The translations under genes were made by a program, and so were the position numbers. A model generated the notes under the pieces. The model did no database searches and was not told where the DNA came from. It saw only the letters and a list, made by a program, of their open reading frames with translations. Below, in pieces: positions 28,321 to 37,687 of a stretch of DNA of 64,000 bases. Source of the DNA: a bacterium (GTDB lineage Bacteria; Electryoneota; JAOADG01); NCBI GenBank assembly GCA_026417415.1, contig JAOADG010000008.1, positions 767,612-831,611 of the forward strand. The letters run 5' to 3'. Each line of letters opens with the position of its first letter. Within the stretch, counting starts at the first letter, position 1.

Positions 28321-28883
28321 TCTTCATTACTTTCAGTATAAAATTTAGGTGCGTCATTTCTTTTGTTATTGATTACATGGCCTAGTGGGAAATGGCCCCT
28401 TTTGAGACCTTTAACAGGAAAATCTTTTCGTAATGGATGGCCTTCAAAATCATCTGGATTTAAAATTCTTTTTAGATTTGGATGTCCTATAAAACGGATA
28501 CCAAATAAATCGTATGCTTCTCTTTCAGCCCAATTTGCTGCGCAATACAAATCAGTGATAGAACGAATTTCAGGAGGTTCTCCGTCAATTGGAAATCTTA
28601 ATCGAATTCTATGTTGATATTTCATTGAATGTAAGTGTACAATTACTTCAAATCGCTCTTTTCTTGAAGGGTAATCAGCACCACATAAATCTAACATCAT
28701 ATCGTATGAAGTTTCAGAATCATCTCTTAATAATTGAATTAATTCAAAATTACACATTTTATTCATCACGAATACCAGCATTCCATTCGAGTGATATTCT
28801 TCTAATAGATGATATTGGAAATTTCTATGGATAAAATCTGAAACAATAGGGTTTCTTTGTTGTAATGGCGGAGCTGGGAACAC
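28317..28883 (-). CDS. nuoC: NADH-quinone oxidoreductase subunit C
   Basis: 188 residues of the 30-kDa subunit family: 'MMLDLCGADYPSRKERFEV', 'WAEREAYDLFGIRFIGHPNL' and 'PDDFEGHPLRKDFPVKG'. The start is GTG at 28883, with AGGTGAT just upstream and one base shared with the nuoB stop (TAGTG). No cofactor; it packs against NuoD and NuoI. Confidence 0.96.
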   Translation of the reverse strand: MFPAPPLQQRNPIVSDFIHRNFQYHLLEEYHSNGMLVFVMNKMCNFELIQLLRDDSETSYDMMLDLCGADYPSRKERFEVIVHLHSMKYQHRIRLRFPIDGEPPEIRSITDLYCAANWAEREAYDLFGIRFIGHPNLKRILNPDDFEGHPLRKDFPVKGLKRGHFPLGHVINNKRNDAPKFYTESNEE

Positions 28884-29392
28884 TAATTATCACCTTTCAA
28901 TAATCTGTGTTTCATAGATGCAGAAATATATCCTTCTTTTTGAACTTTTTCTTGCAGTTGAATAAATCCTTGCATAAGCATTTCAGGTCGTGGTGGGCAA
29001 CCAGGAATGTACATATCAACAGGGAATAGTTCATCCATACCTTGTATTACAGAATAAACATCAAACATACCCCCGCAGGATGCACAAGCTCCCATTGCGA
29101 TAACCCATTTGGGTTCAGCCATCTGATCATAAATTCTTTTTAATACTGGTGCCATTTTAATACATACTGTTCCAATTACAATAAGTAAATCAGCTTGCCT
29201 CGGTGAAAAACTAGGTCTCTCAGCACCAAATCGCGCGATATCATAATGTGAAGCCATGAATGCCATATATTCAATTCCACAACAAGCTGTTGCAAAAGGC
29301 ATAGGCCAGAGTGAATATTTACGTGCCCACCCCACAGCACGATTTAAATTTGTAGCAAGAAACCCATCACCTTTTAAATAATCTATTCCCAT
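28883..29392 (-). CDS. nuoB: NADH-quinone oxidoreductase subunit B
   Basis: 169 residues from the ATG at 29392 (AAAAGGTG upstream, 10-base overlap with nuoA); a longer frame from 29476 runs inside nuoA and does not look like NuoB. It carries the terminal cluster N2 with ligands in 'ATACCGIEYMAF', 'IGTVCIKMAP' and 'PGCPPRPEMLMQG', and delivers electrons to quinone. Confidence 0.97.
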   Translation of the reverse strand: MGIDYLKGDGFLATNLNRAVGWARKYSLWPMPFATACCGIEYMAFMASHYDIARFGAERPSFSPRQADLLIVIGTVCIKMAPVLKRIYDQMAEPKWVIAMGACASCGGMFDVYSVIQGMDELFPVDMYIPGCPPRPEMLMQGFIQLQEKVQKEGYISASMKHRLLKGDN

Positions 29393-29739
29393 TCTAAAGC
29401 ACCTTTTTTCCAAGCAAACAAAATTGCAAAAGTTAAAATTCCAAGAAATACGAACATCCCCCAAAAACCTTGCCAACCCAAATCAACAAGGTTTATAGCC
29501 CATGGATACAAAAAAATGACTTCTACATCAAACAATACAAAAAGGACTGAGATAATATAAAATTTTATTGCGAATTTCCTTTGAGCGTTGCCATAATAAT
29601 CCACTCCGCACTCATATGTATCGTGCTTAATTGGATCATATCGCTTTGGACCTAAAATGTGAGTAACAATGAGTACGAATGCAGCAAAGCCAATAGCTAT
29701 CAATAATTGGATTACAACTGGAAGGTATTCTGAAAGCAA
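29383..29739 (-). CDS. nuoA: NADH-quinone oxidoreductase subunit A
   Basis: 118 residues, three membrane helices. The conserved loop 'YECGVDYYGNAQRKFAIKFY' (Cys of the quinone-site loop) and 'FVLFDVEVIFLYPWA' are intact. It opens the nuo operon. The start is TTG at 29739 with AAAGG eight bases upstream. Confidence 0.97.
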   Translation of the reverse strand: MLSEYLPVVIQLLIAIGFAAFVLIVTHILGPKRYDPIKHDTYECGVDYYGNAQRKFAIKFYIISVLFVLFDVEVIFLYPWAINLVDLGWQGFWGMFVFLGILTFAILFAWKKGALEWE

Positions 29740-29782
29740 ATTAAAAACCTTTCAATATCTCACTGGATTTTTAATTTTTCTT

Positions 29783-29811
29783 AAGATATATCAAGTTGAT
29801 AAAACCTGCAA
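29783..29811 (-). promoter_or_regulatory. Candidate nuo operon promoter with a 13-base dyad in the spacer
   Basis: The 80-base gap before nuoA is one of the few sizeable gaps in the window. On the minus strand TTGCAG (29811-29806) and TATCTT (29788-29783) are 17 bases apart and could be -35 and -10 boxes. The perfect dyad TATCAACTTGATA (29801-29789) fills the spacer, as an operator would. Both boxes are imperfect, so this is tentative. Confidence 0.3.
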
Positions 29812-29819
29812 ATAACCTA

Positions 29820-30275
29820 TTAACTGTTTTCTTTTCGTAAAATACTTATTTCTGAGCGAAAATCACCTGTTTCTTGAAAACGCTTGTAAACTGACGCGAA
29901 ACGAATGTATGCAACTTCATCAATTTTGGAAATGATTGACATAACCAATTCACCAATTTTAGATGATGATATTTCATTTTCGCCCACAAATATCTCATTT
30001 TCAATCTGATTAACGATTTGCTCTAACTGATCAAGATGAAAAGGTCGTTTAGCAAAAGCTATACGAATGCTTTTAAGCAATTTTTCTCTAGAATATAGTT
30101 CAAGCCGACCATCTCTTTTTCTTACTTTATGCTCTTCAGGTTCTATGTATTCGTAAGTCGTAAAACGTTTATTACACTGAATGCATTCCCTTCTACGACG
30201 TATCGCTTGCCCGTCTCTGACTGTTCTTGAGTCAAGTACTCGATCTTCCAAGTTTTGACATCTAGGGCAACGCAT
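29820..30275 (-). CDS. nrdR: Transcriptional repressor NrdR
   Basis: 151 residues, the usual length. The N-terminal zinc ribbon 'MRCPRCQN' plus 'CIQCNKRFTTYE' is followed by an ATP-cone domain ('RKRDGRLELYSREKLLKSI'). NrdR binds NrdR boxes ahead of ribonucleotide reductase genes and senses dATP/ATP. No nrd gene or clear NrdR box is visible here. It follows glyA by 4 bases. Confidence 0.96.
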   Translation of the reverse strand: MRCPRCQNLEDRVLDSRTVRDGQAIRRRRECIQCNKRFTTYEYIEPEEHKVRKRDGRLELYSREKLLKSIRIAFAKRPFHLDQLEQIVNQIENEIFVGENEISSSKIGELVMSIISKIDEVAYIRFASVYKRFQETGDFRSEISILRKENS

Positions 30276-30279
30276 AGTG

Positions 30280-31569
30280 TTATGTGTCTTGTGGATAAAG
30301 CGGAAACTGTTTACATAATTGCTCGACCTCAGTTCTAATACGCATCTGGATATTAGGATTTTCTACATCTGAAAGTACTTCTGCAATCCATTTCCCTATT
30401 TGTTTCATTTCAGTTTCTTTCATTCCCCTTGTTGTAGCAGCAGGAGTACCTATTCGGATACCACTTGTTACGAAAGGACTTCTTTTATCACCAGGAACCA
30501 TATTTTTATTTGTCGTTATTCCTGCATTTTCTAAAGCCGCCTCTGCTGCTTTTCCTGTAAGCTCTTTATTAGATAAGTCAACTAAAATTAGATGATTATC
30601 TGTACCATCTGACACAAGTTTAAAACCTTTAGACATTAACTCCTCTGCTAACGCACTTGCATTAAGTACCACTTGCTTCATATAAATCCGGTAGGAAGGA
30701 CTTAATGCTTCTAAAAATGCTACGGCTTTTGCAGCGATTACATGCATTAAAGGACCACCTTGTAGTCCGGGAAAAACCACAGCATCCAATGCCTCTGTTA
30801 ATGTCTTTGGTTTAGGCATCCCACTTAATAAAATCTCGCCCCCTTCGAAATTGGATAAAAGTATTCCACCTCTTGGTCCACGCAAAGTTTTATGTGTGGT
30901 ACTTGTTACAACATGGCAAACGGGTAATGGATCTGGGTGCAATTTGGTTGCTACTAAACCAGCAATATGTGCAATGTCAGCAACTAAGTAAGCATTCACT
31001 TCGTCTGCTATTTCTCGAAATTTTTCAAAATCTATTATTCTTGGATAAGCAGAAGCCCCTGTCATGATGAGTTTAGGTTTATATTCAAGCGCTAAACTTC
31101 TAACTTGATCAAAATCTATTCTACCGGTATCAACATTCAACCCATAACTAACAACATTATACAACCGCCCTGAGAGATTTACTGGACTTCCGTGCGTTAA
31201 ATGACCTCCTTGTGCCAAAGACAATCCCATAAAGGTATCACCTGGTTGTAAAAGGGTAAAGTAAACGGCTTGATTTGCTTGTGAACCACTGTGCGGTTGA
31301 ACATTTACCCATTTGGCATTAAAGAGTTGTTTTAATCTTTCACGTGCCAAATCCTCTGCTTGGTCAACATACTCACAACCACCATAATATCTTTTCGATG
31401 GATAACCCTCTGCATATTTGTTAGTCATAACAGAACCCATTGCTTCCATCACTGCTTGACTAACAAAATTCTCAGAAGCAATTAATTCTAACTTATTTTC
31501 TTGCCGTAAACGTTCGTTTCTAATTGCTGTATAAATTTCTGGATCTCTTTGGTTTAGAGGTACCCACAT
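30280..31569 (-). CDS. glyA: Serine hydroxymethyltransferase
   Basis: 429 residues. The PLP enzyme converts serine and tetrahydrofolate to glycine and 5,10-methylene-THF. Motifs: '[20 protein letters not shown]', '[18 protein letters not shown]', '[10 protein letters not shown]' and the PLP lysine in '[14 protein letters not shown]'. The ATG at 31569 is preceded by a strong GGAGGT. It forms a tight run with rpiB and nrdR. Confidence 0.98.
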   Translation of the reverse strand: MWVPLNQRDPEIYTAIRNERLRQENKLELIASENFVSQAVMEAMGSVMTNKYAEGYPSKRYYGGCEYVDQAEDLARERLKQLFNAKWVNVQPHSGSQANQAVYFTLLQPGDTFMGLSLAQGGHLTHGSPVNLSGRLYNVVSYGLNVDTGRIDFDQVRSLALEYKPKLIMTGASAYPRIIDFEKFREIADEVNAYLVADIAHIAGLVATKLHPDPLPVCHVVTSTTHKTLRGPRGGILLSNFEGGEILLSGMPKPKTLTEALDAVVFPGLQGGPLMHVIAAKAVAFLEALSPSYRIYMKQVVLNASALAEELMSKGFKLVSDGTDNHLILVDLSNKELTGKAAEAALENAGITTNKNMVPGDKRSPFVTSGIRIGTPAATTRGMKETEMKQIGKWIAEVLSDVENPNIQMRIRTEVEQLCKQFPLYPQDT

Positions 31570-31581
31570 AAAACCTCCATT

Positions 31582-32019
31582 TCAAGGTTGGTCTATTTTT
31601 TGTATTCTTCTTAGATGACGTAATTCAATAGGTGGATTTGAAAAAATAAATTTATCCACTATCGCCTTTGCCAATTCAATTCCTATGATTCGTGCACCTA
31701 AACAAAGTATATTTGAATCATTGTGTTCTCTTGCTAATTGTGCTTGTAATTCATTTGTACATAAAGCAGCACGTATCCCTTTGTAACGGTTAGAAACGAT
31801 ACTCATTCCTATTCCAGTACCACATATCAATATTCCGATTTTAGCATCATTCGTAAGAATTAACTTTACCAATTTGTGTGCAATTTCTGGATAATCAACA
31901 CCATCGTGAGAATGTGGAACTTCAACAAGAATGCTATGGATATTTTTTACTTTTAAATAGTTGATAATTTGATCTCTCATTTCATAACCAGCATGATCTG
32001 AACCGATGGCAACAATCAT
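31582..32019 (-). CDS. rpiB: Ribose 5-phosphate isomerase B
   Basis: 145 residues. Interconverts ribose 5-phosphate and ribulose 5-phosphate. Signatures are 'AIGSDHAGYEMRDQI', the catalytic-Cys region 'GILICGTGIGMSIVSNRYKG' and 'AREHNDSNILCLGARIIG'. It overlaps the end of the upstream barrel gene by 4 bases. Confidence 0.95.
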   Translation of the reverse strand: MIVAIGSDHAGYEMRDQIINYLKVKNIHSILVEVPHSHDGVDYPEIAHKLVKLILTNDAKIGILICGTGIGMSIVSNRYKGIRAALCTNELQAQLAREHNDSNILCLGARIIGIELAKAIVDKFIFSNPPIELRHLRRIQKIDQP

Positions 32020-33194
32020 TTTTTCCTCTTTGGAACCTCACGTTCAAACCAAACTTCACCAATAGCGATTGAAATTGAGCACCAAGTAATCTTTTCTTCA
32101 GATAAGTTTTCGTTTCGTGAGCCCCTTTGAGTATAACCCATAGCTACATCGAGACGATTATTCGAATTGGATAAAGGAAGACCCAATCCACTTAATACAC
32201 CAATCTCCTTAATCTGCTTCTCATTGGAAGAATGGATCCCAAGTTTTGCGAATTGAAATCCAAAGCGATATCTCATTTTTTGAAAATACGGGTCTAGAAT
32301 ACTGTAATTTCGTGCGTATTCACACCATAATCCTGCTTTGAACTCTGAATTTGGAAAAATATAAATTGAACTTTTATCTGTAATTGAAAACTCTGTCCCA
32401 ACTGAAAAATCATTCATTTTTTTTGCTAACCCGAAAGCAAACGAATGCGGAAGAAATTTTTTTGAATCTCGTGATTGTTTCAAGGATGTAAGAGAATCCT
32501 GCATCTCTAAAGTTTCAAACAAAGTTGAAGTGGGTGTGTATATTACAGAGATTTGGTAATTCTTCGGTTCACAGAATTCAAAGGATAATGATGGTCGAAA
32601 TCCCCAATATTTTTTCACTATGGTAAACCATCCATCGTAGATTTGTGAATTTTCAAAATTGATTTTCCATCCACTGGTAATTGAACCTAATAAAAATCCA
32701 TTTTCAATACCTAATGAAAACTTGTCTATCTTTTTAGCAAAAACGAACGAATATTTATTGATACTTCCAACTTTATCATATTTTGTCCAATACAATTCGT
32801 TAGCAAATACTCTTGGATAATTGGAACTAAATTTATTGATTGTAAATGGTGTAAAAATGAAACCAAATCGCAACGATTTGTAAAATGGTGTGCTAATCAC
32901 AAATTGATTAAAGTACAATTCCCCTTGATTGCCGGAATTATTCCATCTGTCTAAAATTGTTCGATTTTGCAATTGGATACCTACATGAAATTTCACACCA
33001 TTTAATCGTGCGAATTGTGCAGGTAATGAAATATTTGGAACAATGGTATCAAAATTTGTTAAACCTACACCATTTTTAGCAGAAATCACACTAGATGTAG
33101 AAATGTATGGTATTCCAATTTCCTGGGCTGAATAAATGGAAGCATAACTTAGAGTGCTCAAAAACGTAAAAAGTATTAAAAAAGACCTCAACAT
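32016..33194 (-). CDS. Outer-membrane beta-barrel protein (PorV/FadL-like architecture), unknown function
   Basis: 392 residues from the ATG at 33194; an upstream frame start at 33323 would lie inside the lipoprotein gene and hide the signal peptide ('FLILFTFLSTLSYAS'). The mature protein is a series of amphipathic strands, with 'AQFARLNGVKFHVGIQLQNR' in the first third and an end region 'ITWCSISIAIGEVWFER' like the last strands of PorV/FadL-type barrels in Bacteroidota. It lies 7 bases after a lipoprotein gene, suggesting a barrel-lipoprotein pair. The ribosome-binding site is weak. Confidence 0.65.
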   Translation of the reverse strand: MLRSFLILFTFLSTLSYASIYSAQEIGIPYISTSSVISAKNGVGLTNFDTIVPNISLPAQFARLNGVKFHVGIQLQNRTILDRWNNSGNQGELYFNQFVISTPFYKSLRFGFIFTPFTINKFSSNYPRVFANELYWTKYDKVGSINKYSFVFAKKIDKFSLGIENGFLLGSITSGWKINFENSQIYDGWFTIVKKYWGFRPSLSFEFCEPKNYQISVIYTPTSTLFETLEMQDSLTSLKQSRDSKKFLPHSFAFGLAKKMNDFSVGTEFSITDKSSIYIFPNSEFKAGLWCEYARNYSILDPYFQKMRYRFGFQFAKLGIHSSNEKQIKEIGVLSGLGLPLSNSNNRLDVAMGYTQRGSRNENLSEEKITWCSISIAIGEVWFEREVPKRKK

Positions 33195-33201
33195 ATGAAA
33201 A

Positions 33202-34428
33202 TTATTTTTTATTGATTTCACTAAAGACAATATGCAACTGTGGTGCAAAAATACTGTTTGTATTGTAAAATGTTGTTCTTGATAACAAAATCGTTTCTGA
33301 AGCATCGGAAACAATGAACGCACCTTCCATTTTACTTCGTTGAATCCATCGTGCTAACGGAAACTTAGCATCAATGTTCGTTATACTATCAATTGGTGTT
33401 GCTTGCGTATTTGCAGGATACAACGTTGGTTCAGTCAGCCAAACAATTGAGTCATTCGCTGGATAGTATAAGTTAAGAGCAAGCGTATTACCAAAATTTT
33501 CGTAACTTGGTTGGCGTGTTAATCTTAACGTGGCTTTGTGTATAACTATATTTCGTTTTACTAAAGGATCAAATCGAAACCAAAGAATACCACGTATTGC
33601 ATCACCAGAACCAACAAGAAATTGATTAGGCAAATAATTAGGTGGTTTGATCAATGATACCGCTTTCGTAGCTTTTGTGGTAAAATACAACTGATTAGCA
33701 ACAGGAATTCCATCACGTATTTTACTGACATACATTTGTAAAATAGGTTTCAATGAATCTATTGCTTCATTGCTATAAAAGCTACGAATAGAATATGTTT
33801 GCAATGTATCCGCTTTTAACCACAAACCATTATTTGAAGCAGAGCGAATATTTTTAGAATTTGAAACCCAGTTTTGCACCAAGAAACGTTGTTCATCTGT
33901 AAGATAGATTCTTACTGTATCAATACTTGTAGTGTCTATAGGCATCCAATAAATAGATGTTGTAGAAGTGCAATTGTTCACCAATGTATCATAGGAAGCA
34001 GTATTTTCTTGCCATTGTATTGTTGGTACAAAAAATGAAAATGGAAACGGTGTGTTCACTTGATCAGCATAAAGGCCTGTATTTCGAGGAAAATTAAATT
34101 TCAACCAAACGGAATCAACTCGAAATGAATCAAATACTGCAGTATCTAAAACAAGTGAATCGAAGTTAGAAAACTCTAATAATATACTTGCTTCAATATT
34201 TCGAAAATACCCGATGAAAAGATTTCCATTTGAAAGTGTATTGTTAGAATGGCGATAGATACTATCTTTTACTGCTGTAATGACCGTATCTTTCACTGAC
34301 ACATGGTAATCACGTTCGCGTTCATTTTGTGCTAAATCTGCATCATTATCTGCACAAGATAAAAAAAGTACCATACAGATAATGTATTGTACGAATAAAT
34401 TTCTTTTAAATAATTTTTGCAACAGCAT
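33202..34428 (-). CDS. Lipoprotein with two DNRLRE-like beta domains
   Basis: 408 residues. The signal peptide ends in a lipobox, 'VLFLSC', so the mature protein should begin at that Cys. Two similar all-beta halves follow, each with an 'SVWLKFNF' or 'RGILWFRFD' strand and a paired 'ATLRLT' strand, reminiscent of DNRLRE/carbohydrate-binding folds found on surface proteins. No enzyme motif is visible. It precedes the beta-barrel gene by 7 bases and follows the helicase gene by 3. Confidence 0.6.
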   Translation of the reverse strand: MLLQKLFKRNLFVQYIICMVLFLSCADNDADLAQNERERDYHVSVKDTVITAVKDSIYRHSNNTLSNGNLFIGYFRNIEASILLEFSNFDSLVLDTAVFDSFRVDSVWLKFNFPRNTGLYADQVNTPFPFSFFVPTIQWQENTASYDTLVNNCTSTTSIYWMPIDTTSIDTVRIYLTDEQRFLVQNWVSNSKNIRSASNNGLWLKADTLQTYSIRSFYSNEAIDSLKPILQMYVSKIRDGIPVANQLYFTTKATKAVSLIKPPNYLPNQFLVGSGDAIRGILWFRFDPLVKRNIVIHKATLRLTRQPSYENFGNTLALNLYYPANDSIVWLTEPTLYPANTQATPIDSITNIDAKFPLARWIQRSKMEGAFIVSDASETILLSRTTFYNTNSIFAPQLHIVFSEINKK

Positions 34429-34431
34429 GAT

Positions 34432-37377
34432 TTATAAAAGAGGAACTAATTTGTTCAATTGCCAATTAACACGAATTTTAGCAACACTTCCACGTCGGTC
34501 TTCGTACAACACATAACCATTTTCTAAACCGAATCGAAACAACTCTTTTGTTAAATAGACATCATGTTTACAGTACTCTTGGATTAAATCCCATTGACCA
34601 TTCTTTACCCATTCTAAACTTTTAATTCCGTCAGCAATTTTTGTATCACCAAGTGTAGCTTTTGCTAAGGTAGAGAGTGATAATCGTTTACCTCCTGAAC
34701 TGTTTTTAATTTCTACCATTAAATCAAAAGAATTTAAGGTATTTACTATTCGAAAATCATATTTTCGAAGTACCTCATAATCAAATCGAATTGAATTATA
34801 TCCTACTACTAATTTTGCTGATTTTAAATGTGCCAATAAATCGTTGACGTCTTTCTCGAAATATGTTGAATAGGATTGTGTTCTTTCATCAAATACCACT
34901 GCAAGTGCTAAACCCATTTCTCGAATATTATGCCATCCACCGACCTCTTCAGCACTCCTCAAAGTTTCTACATCAAAGTAAACAATCGGTTTACCCTCTA
35001 ATGAAACAGTTGAAAACAATAACTGGTCCAAATTCTTATCTTTTTCCTCATCTAAAGAACCTAATATAATGTGATTTTGAATGAAATGGGAATTTACATT
35101 CTGTTCACTTACACTTGTACCCACCCAACGTTCCAATAGCCATACAGCACCCTTCTTATCTAATGGACGATTACCACTACCACATTTGGGTGATTGGACA
35201 CAACTTGGACATCCGCCTTCTTCTTTACAATTACATTCAGAAATGAGACGATGAGTTTTATTTATCCAATCCGAAACTTTTTGAAAACCCAATTCAGTAA
35301 GACCTGCACCACCATTGTACCCATCGTATAAAAAGATTGTCGGTGCTTTTGTTTGGATATGATGATCCATAGTTATGCCACCCAAATCATTTCTATCACA
35401 TAAAGCAAGTAAAGGCAACATGGCTAACATCGCATGTTCACAGGCATGTCTTGAACCTGCAAAATGAAACCCTTTTTTTGAACATTCAGCAATTAGTAAT
35501 TCATCCATAACTATCCAACATCCAACTGTATCGAAAATAACTTCCGGTAATTCTAAGGGAACAACTTCTTCTAAAACTTGTGTTATTGTATGTCTTCTTT
35601 CATATGCTACGACTTGTTCATGAACTCTTAGCTTACCTAAAAAAAATTCATCGTTTCCTATTTTTTTCTTTTCATAGATATCAAGAATTTCCGTTTCTTT
35701 TTCAGTACGCGGCATAGTATAATAGCGAGGTGCTGGAATTTGTTCAGTTACAACAACTTTTTTTCTATAAAGATCTAATTCATTGACGAGATAAATTCTT
35801 CCGTTGTGCAAATAAACAGCTCCTTGATGACATTCACGAAAAACACTTGACCCATCAATGTCACCAATCTTTGAATTAGATAATTGTTCAAAAATTTGAA
35901 ACGATTTACCAATGCTTCGTAAATCCACGTTTCGATGGAAGGAACGTTTATGTGAAAGTAACAAATTCCCTGTTTTACTTTTTACCAATTCACCTGTTTG
36001 CACTAAATCTTGTATAGTTTCTTGATAACTTTTTTCTTTGAATGAGATTTCTTCTGTCTGTATCGGCAACTCAAGTGCTGCACAGATTAGATGAGATTGA
36101 AGTATATGAGTGTTTTTGTGATTAATGGTCGCTGATTCAGAAGAACGTGAAAATACTTCATCCGGATATCTCATCAAATATTGATCAAGTGCGTTTGGTG
36201 ATGCTACCAAAACCGCTAATGCAGTTTTATCACTCCGACCGATTCTTCCCCACCTCTGCCACATAGTAGCAATTCTTCCAGGAAAACCATTTAGAATGCA
36301 GACATCTAAGCCACCAATATCAATCCCTAATTCCAAAGCTGAAGTAGCAAAAACACCTATTAATTCTCCTTTGGATAACCGTTTTTCTATATCTCTTCGT
36401 TCTTCGGGTAAAAAACCAGCACGATAGGAAGAAACTTTATTTTTTAAATGCGGGAATCGTTCAGTAATAGCAATGTACAATCGTTCAGTTTCTTGTCTGG
36501 AACGACTAAATACAATCGTTTTAATTCCATTTTGAATAGAGATCATTGCCAATTTTAAACATTCTTGAAAAGCGCTATTTACTATTGGTTGAAATAAAAG
36601 ATAATGCTTTTCAGGTTGTGGCGATCCTGAATTGGTTATTTGAATCGTAGGTTTCCCGAACAATTTTTCACCCAGTTCAGCAGGATTTGCAATTGTAGCA
36701 CTTGTGGAAATGTAAGTATTATTGGAACCATAATAATCAGTTATTCGATTTAATCTCATAAACACACATCGCATATGAGTTCCAAAGATTCCGCGATAAA
36801 TATGCAATTCATCTACAACTACATACCTCAACTGGCTAAAAAAACGATACCATAACGAATGATAAGGTAAAATACCTAAGTGTAACATTTCGGGCGTTGT
36901 AATTAAAACTTTTGGTGGAGTCGCACGAATCTTTTTTCTAATAGTATCAGGCGTATCACCATCATAAATTGCTGCACTTACATCGTACATACTTGAAAGG
37001 TTGAACGTTAATTCTATCCACTTGTGGAGTTGATCATTCTCTAATGCTTTTAAGGGGTAGATAAACAAAGCATTAGCATTTTCATTAATAATGGCTTCAA
37101 GTACAGGGATAAAGTAAGCCATTGATTTACCAGATGCGGTAGGTGTTGCTAGTACAACATTTTTCCCTGCTCTAACATTTTTAATCACTTCGGTTTGATG
37201 AGAATAAAGTTTATGAATTCCAATCTGATTTAAAACTGTTTGTATACGATTATCAAGTAGAAACTCTTCATCATATTCTGCAGGCACCGCTGAAATCACT
37301 TTGTGGTGCAAGAGGGTAGAACTTAGATACTGATCTTTTTCTATTTCTTGGATTAAACGATGTACACGATCACACAT
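34432..37377 (-). CDS. mrfA: MrfA(YprA)-like DEAD/DEAH helicase fused to an MrfB(YprB)-like DEDDy 3'-5' exonuclease
   Basis: 981 residues. Residues 1-~760 are a superfamily 2 helicase: Walker A 'TPTASGKS' (78-85), DEAH-type box 'DELH' (189-192), 'STSATI' (224-229), 'GFPGRIATMWQRWGRIGRS' (364-382), then a DUF1998-type C-terminus with the five-Cys zinc cluster 'CNCKEEGGCPSCVQSPKC' (715-732). This matches MrfA/YprA. Residues ~790-950 add a DEDDy exonuclease: 'YFDVET' (D802, E804), 'NSIRFD' (D866) and 'YCKHD' (Y935, D939), as in MrfB/YprB. In Bacillus subtilis MrfA and MrfB are separate and act together in repair of mitomycin C damage. The single-chain form is notable. Domain calls are firm, the repair role inferred. 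Confidence 0.9.
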   Translation of the reverse strand: MCDRVHRLIQEIEKDQYLSSTLLHHKVISAVPAEYDEEFLLDNRIQTVLNQIGIHKLYSHQTEVIKNVRAGKNVVLATPTASGKSMAYFIPVLEAIINENANALFIYPLKALENDQLHKWIELTFNLSSMYDVSAAIYDGDTPDTIRKKIRATPPKVLITTPEMLHLGILPYHSLWYRFFSQLRYVVVDELHIYRGIFGTHMRCVFMRLNRITDYYGSNNTYISTSATIANPAELGEKLFGKPTIQITNSGSPQPEKHYLLFQPIVNSAFQECLKLAMISIQNGIKTIVFSRSRQETERLYIAITERFPHLKNKVSSYRAGFLPEERRDIEKRLSKGELIGVFATSALELGIDIGGLDVCILNGFPGRIATMWQRWGRIGRSDKTALAVLVASPNALDQYLMRYPDEVFSRSSESATINHKNTHILQSHLICAALELPIQTEEISFKEKSYQETIQDLVQTGELVKSKTGNLLLSHKRSFHRNVDLRSIGKSFQIFEQLSNSKIGDIDGSSVFRECHQGAVYLHNGRIYLVNELDLYRKKVVVTEQIPAPRYYTMPRTEKETEILDIYEKKKIGNDEFFLGKLRVHEQVVAYERRHTITQVLEEVVPLELPEVIFDTVGCWIVMDELLIAECSKKGFHFAGSRHACEHAMLAMLPLLALCDRNDLGGITMDHHIQTKAPTIFLYDGYNGGAGLTELGFQKVSDWINKTHRLISECNCKEEGGCPSCVQSPKCGSGNRPLDKKGAVWLLERWVGTSVSEQNVNSHFIQNHIILGSLDEEKDKNLDQLLFSTVSLEGKPIVYFDVETLRSAEEVGGWHNIREMGLALAVVFDERTQSYSTYFEKDVNDLLAHLKSAKLVVGYNSIRFDYEVLRKYDFRIVNTLNSFDLMVEIKNSSGGKRLSLSTLAKATLGDTKIADGIKSLEWVKNGQWDLIQEYCKHDVYLTKELFRFGLENGYVLYEDRRGSVAKIRVNWQLNKLVPLL

Positions 37378-37687
37378 ATTTGCTAAGCAATTCGGCTTCA
37401 GAATTAGGAAAAGGAATCATCCTTAAGTGACAATGAGCATGAGCAGGAATTTTGCGTTGTTTCCAATCAATATAGCCTTGACTTCCAAAAATTGAAATTA
37501 GGATTTTCCCTATTTGTTTTTTCTCTTCATAATGAAATGAGGAACGATGATGTTTCAATACAACCATTGGAACATTACAAGTATTGCAGTTTACAATAAT
37601 AAAATCATCATTTTCGAAATGGAATTGGGTGTAAATATTTCTATGATTTACTAATTGACATAATTCGCAAGTATTTGGATTATTCAT
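37370..37687 (-). CDS. Small HIT-like protein with zinc-knuckle cysteines
   Basis: 105 residues. The N-terminus has 'CELC' and a second 'CNTC', and near the C-terminus is 'IPAHAHCHLRMIP', an H-x-H-x-H-like cluster as in histidine-triad nucleotide hydrolases/transferases. It is shorter than classic HIT proteins and the triad is atypical. It overlaps the upstream reductase gene and the downstream helicase gene by 8 bases each. Nucleotide-phosphate hydrolysis is possible but unproven. Confidence 0.55.
   Translation of the reverse strand: MNNPNTCELCQLVNHRNIYTQFHFENDDFIIVNCNTCNVPMVVLKHHRSSFHYEEKKQIGKILISIFGSQGYIDWKQRKIPAHAHCHLRMIPFPNSEAELLSKYV

Noticed and set aside
29820-30275. A ribonucleotide reductase operon controlled by the adjacent nrdR
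   Set aside because: No nrd gene or convincing NrdR box is present; nrdR is only linked to glyA here.
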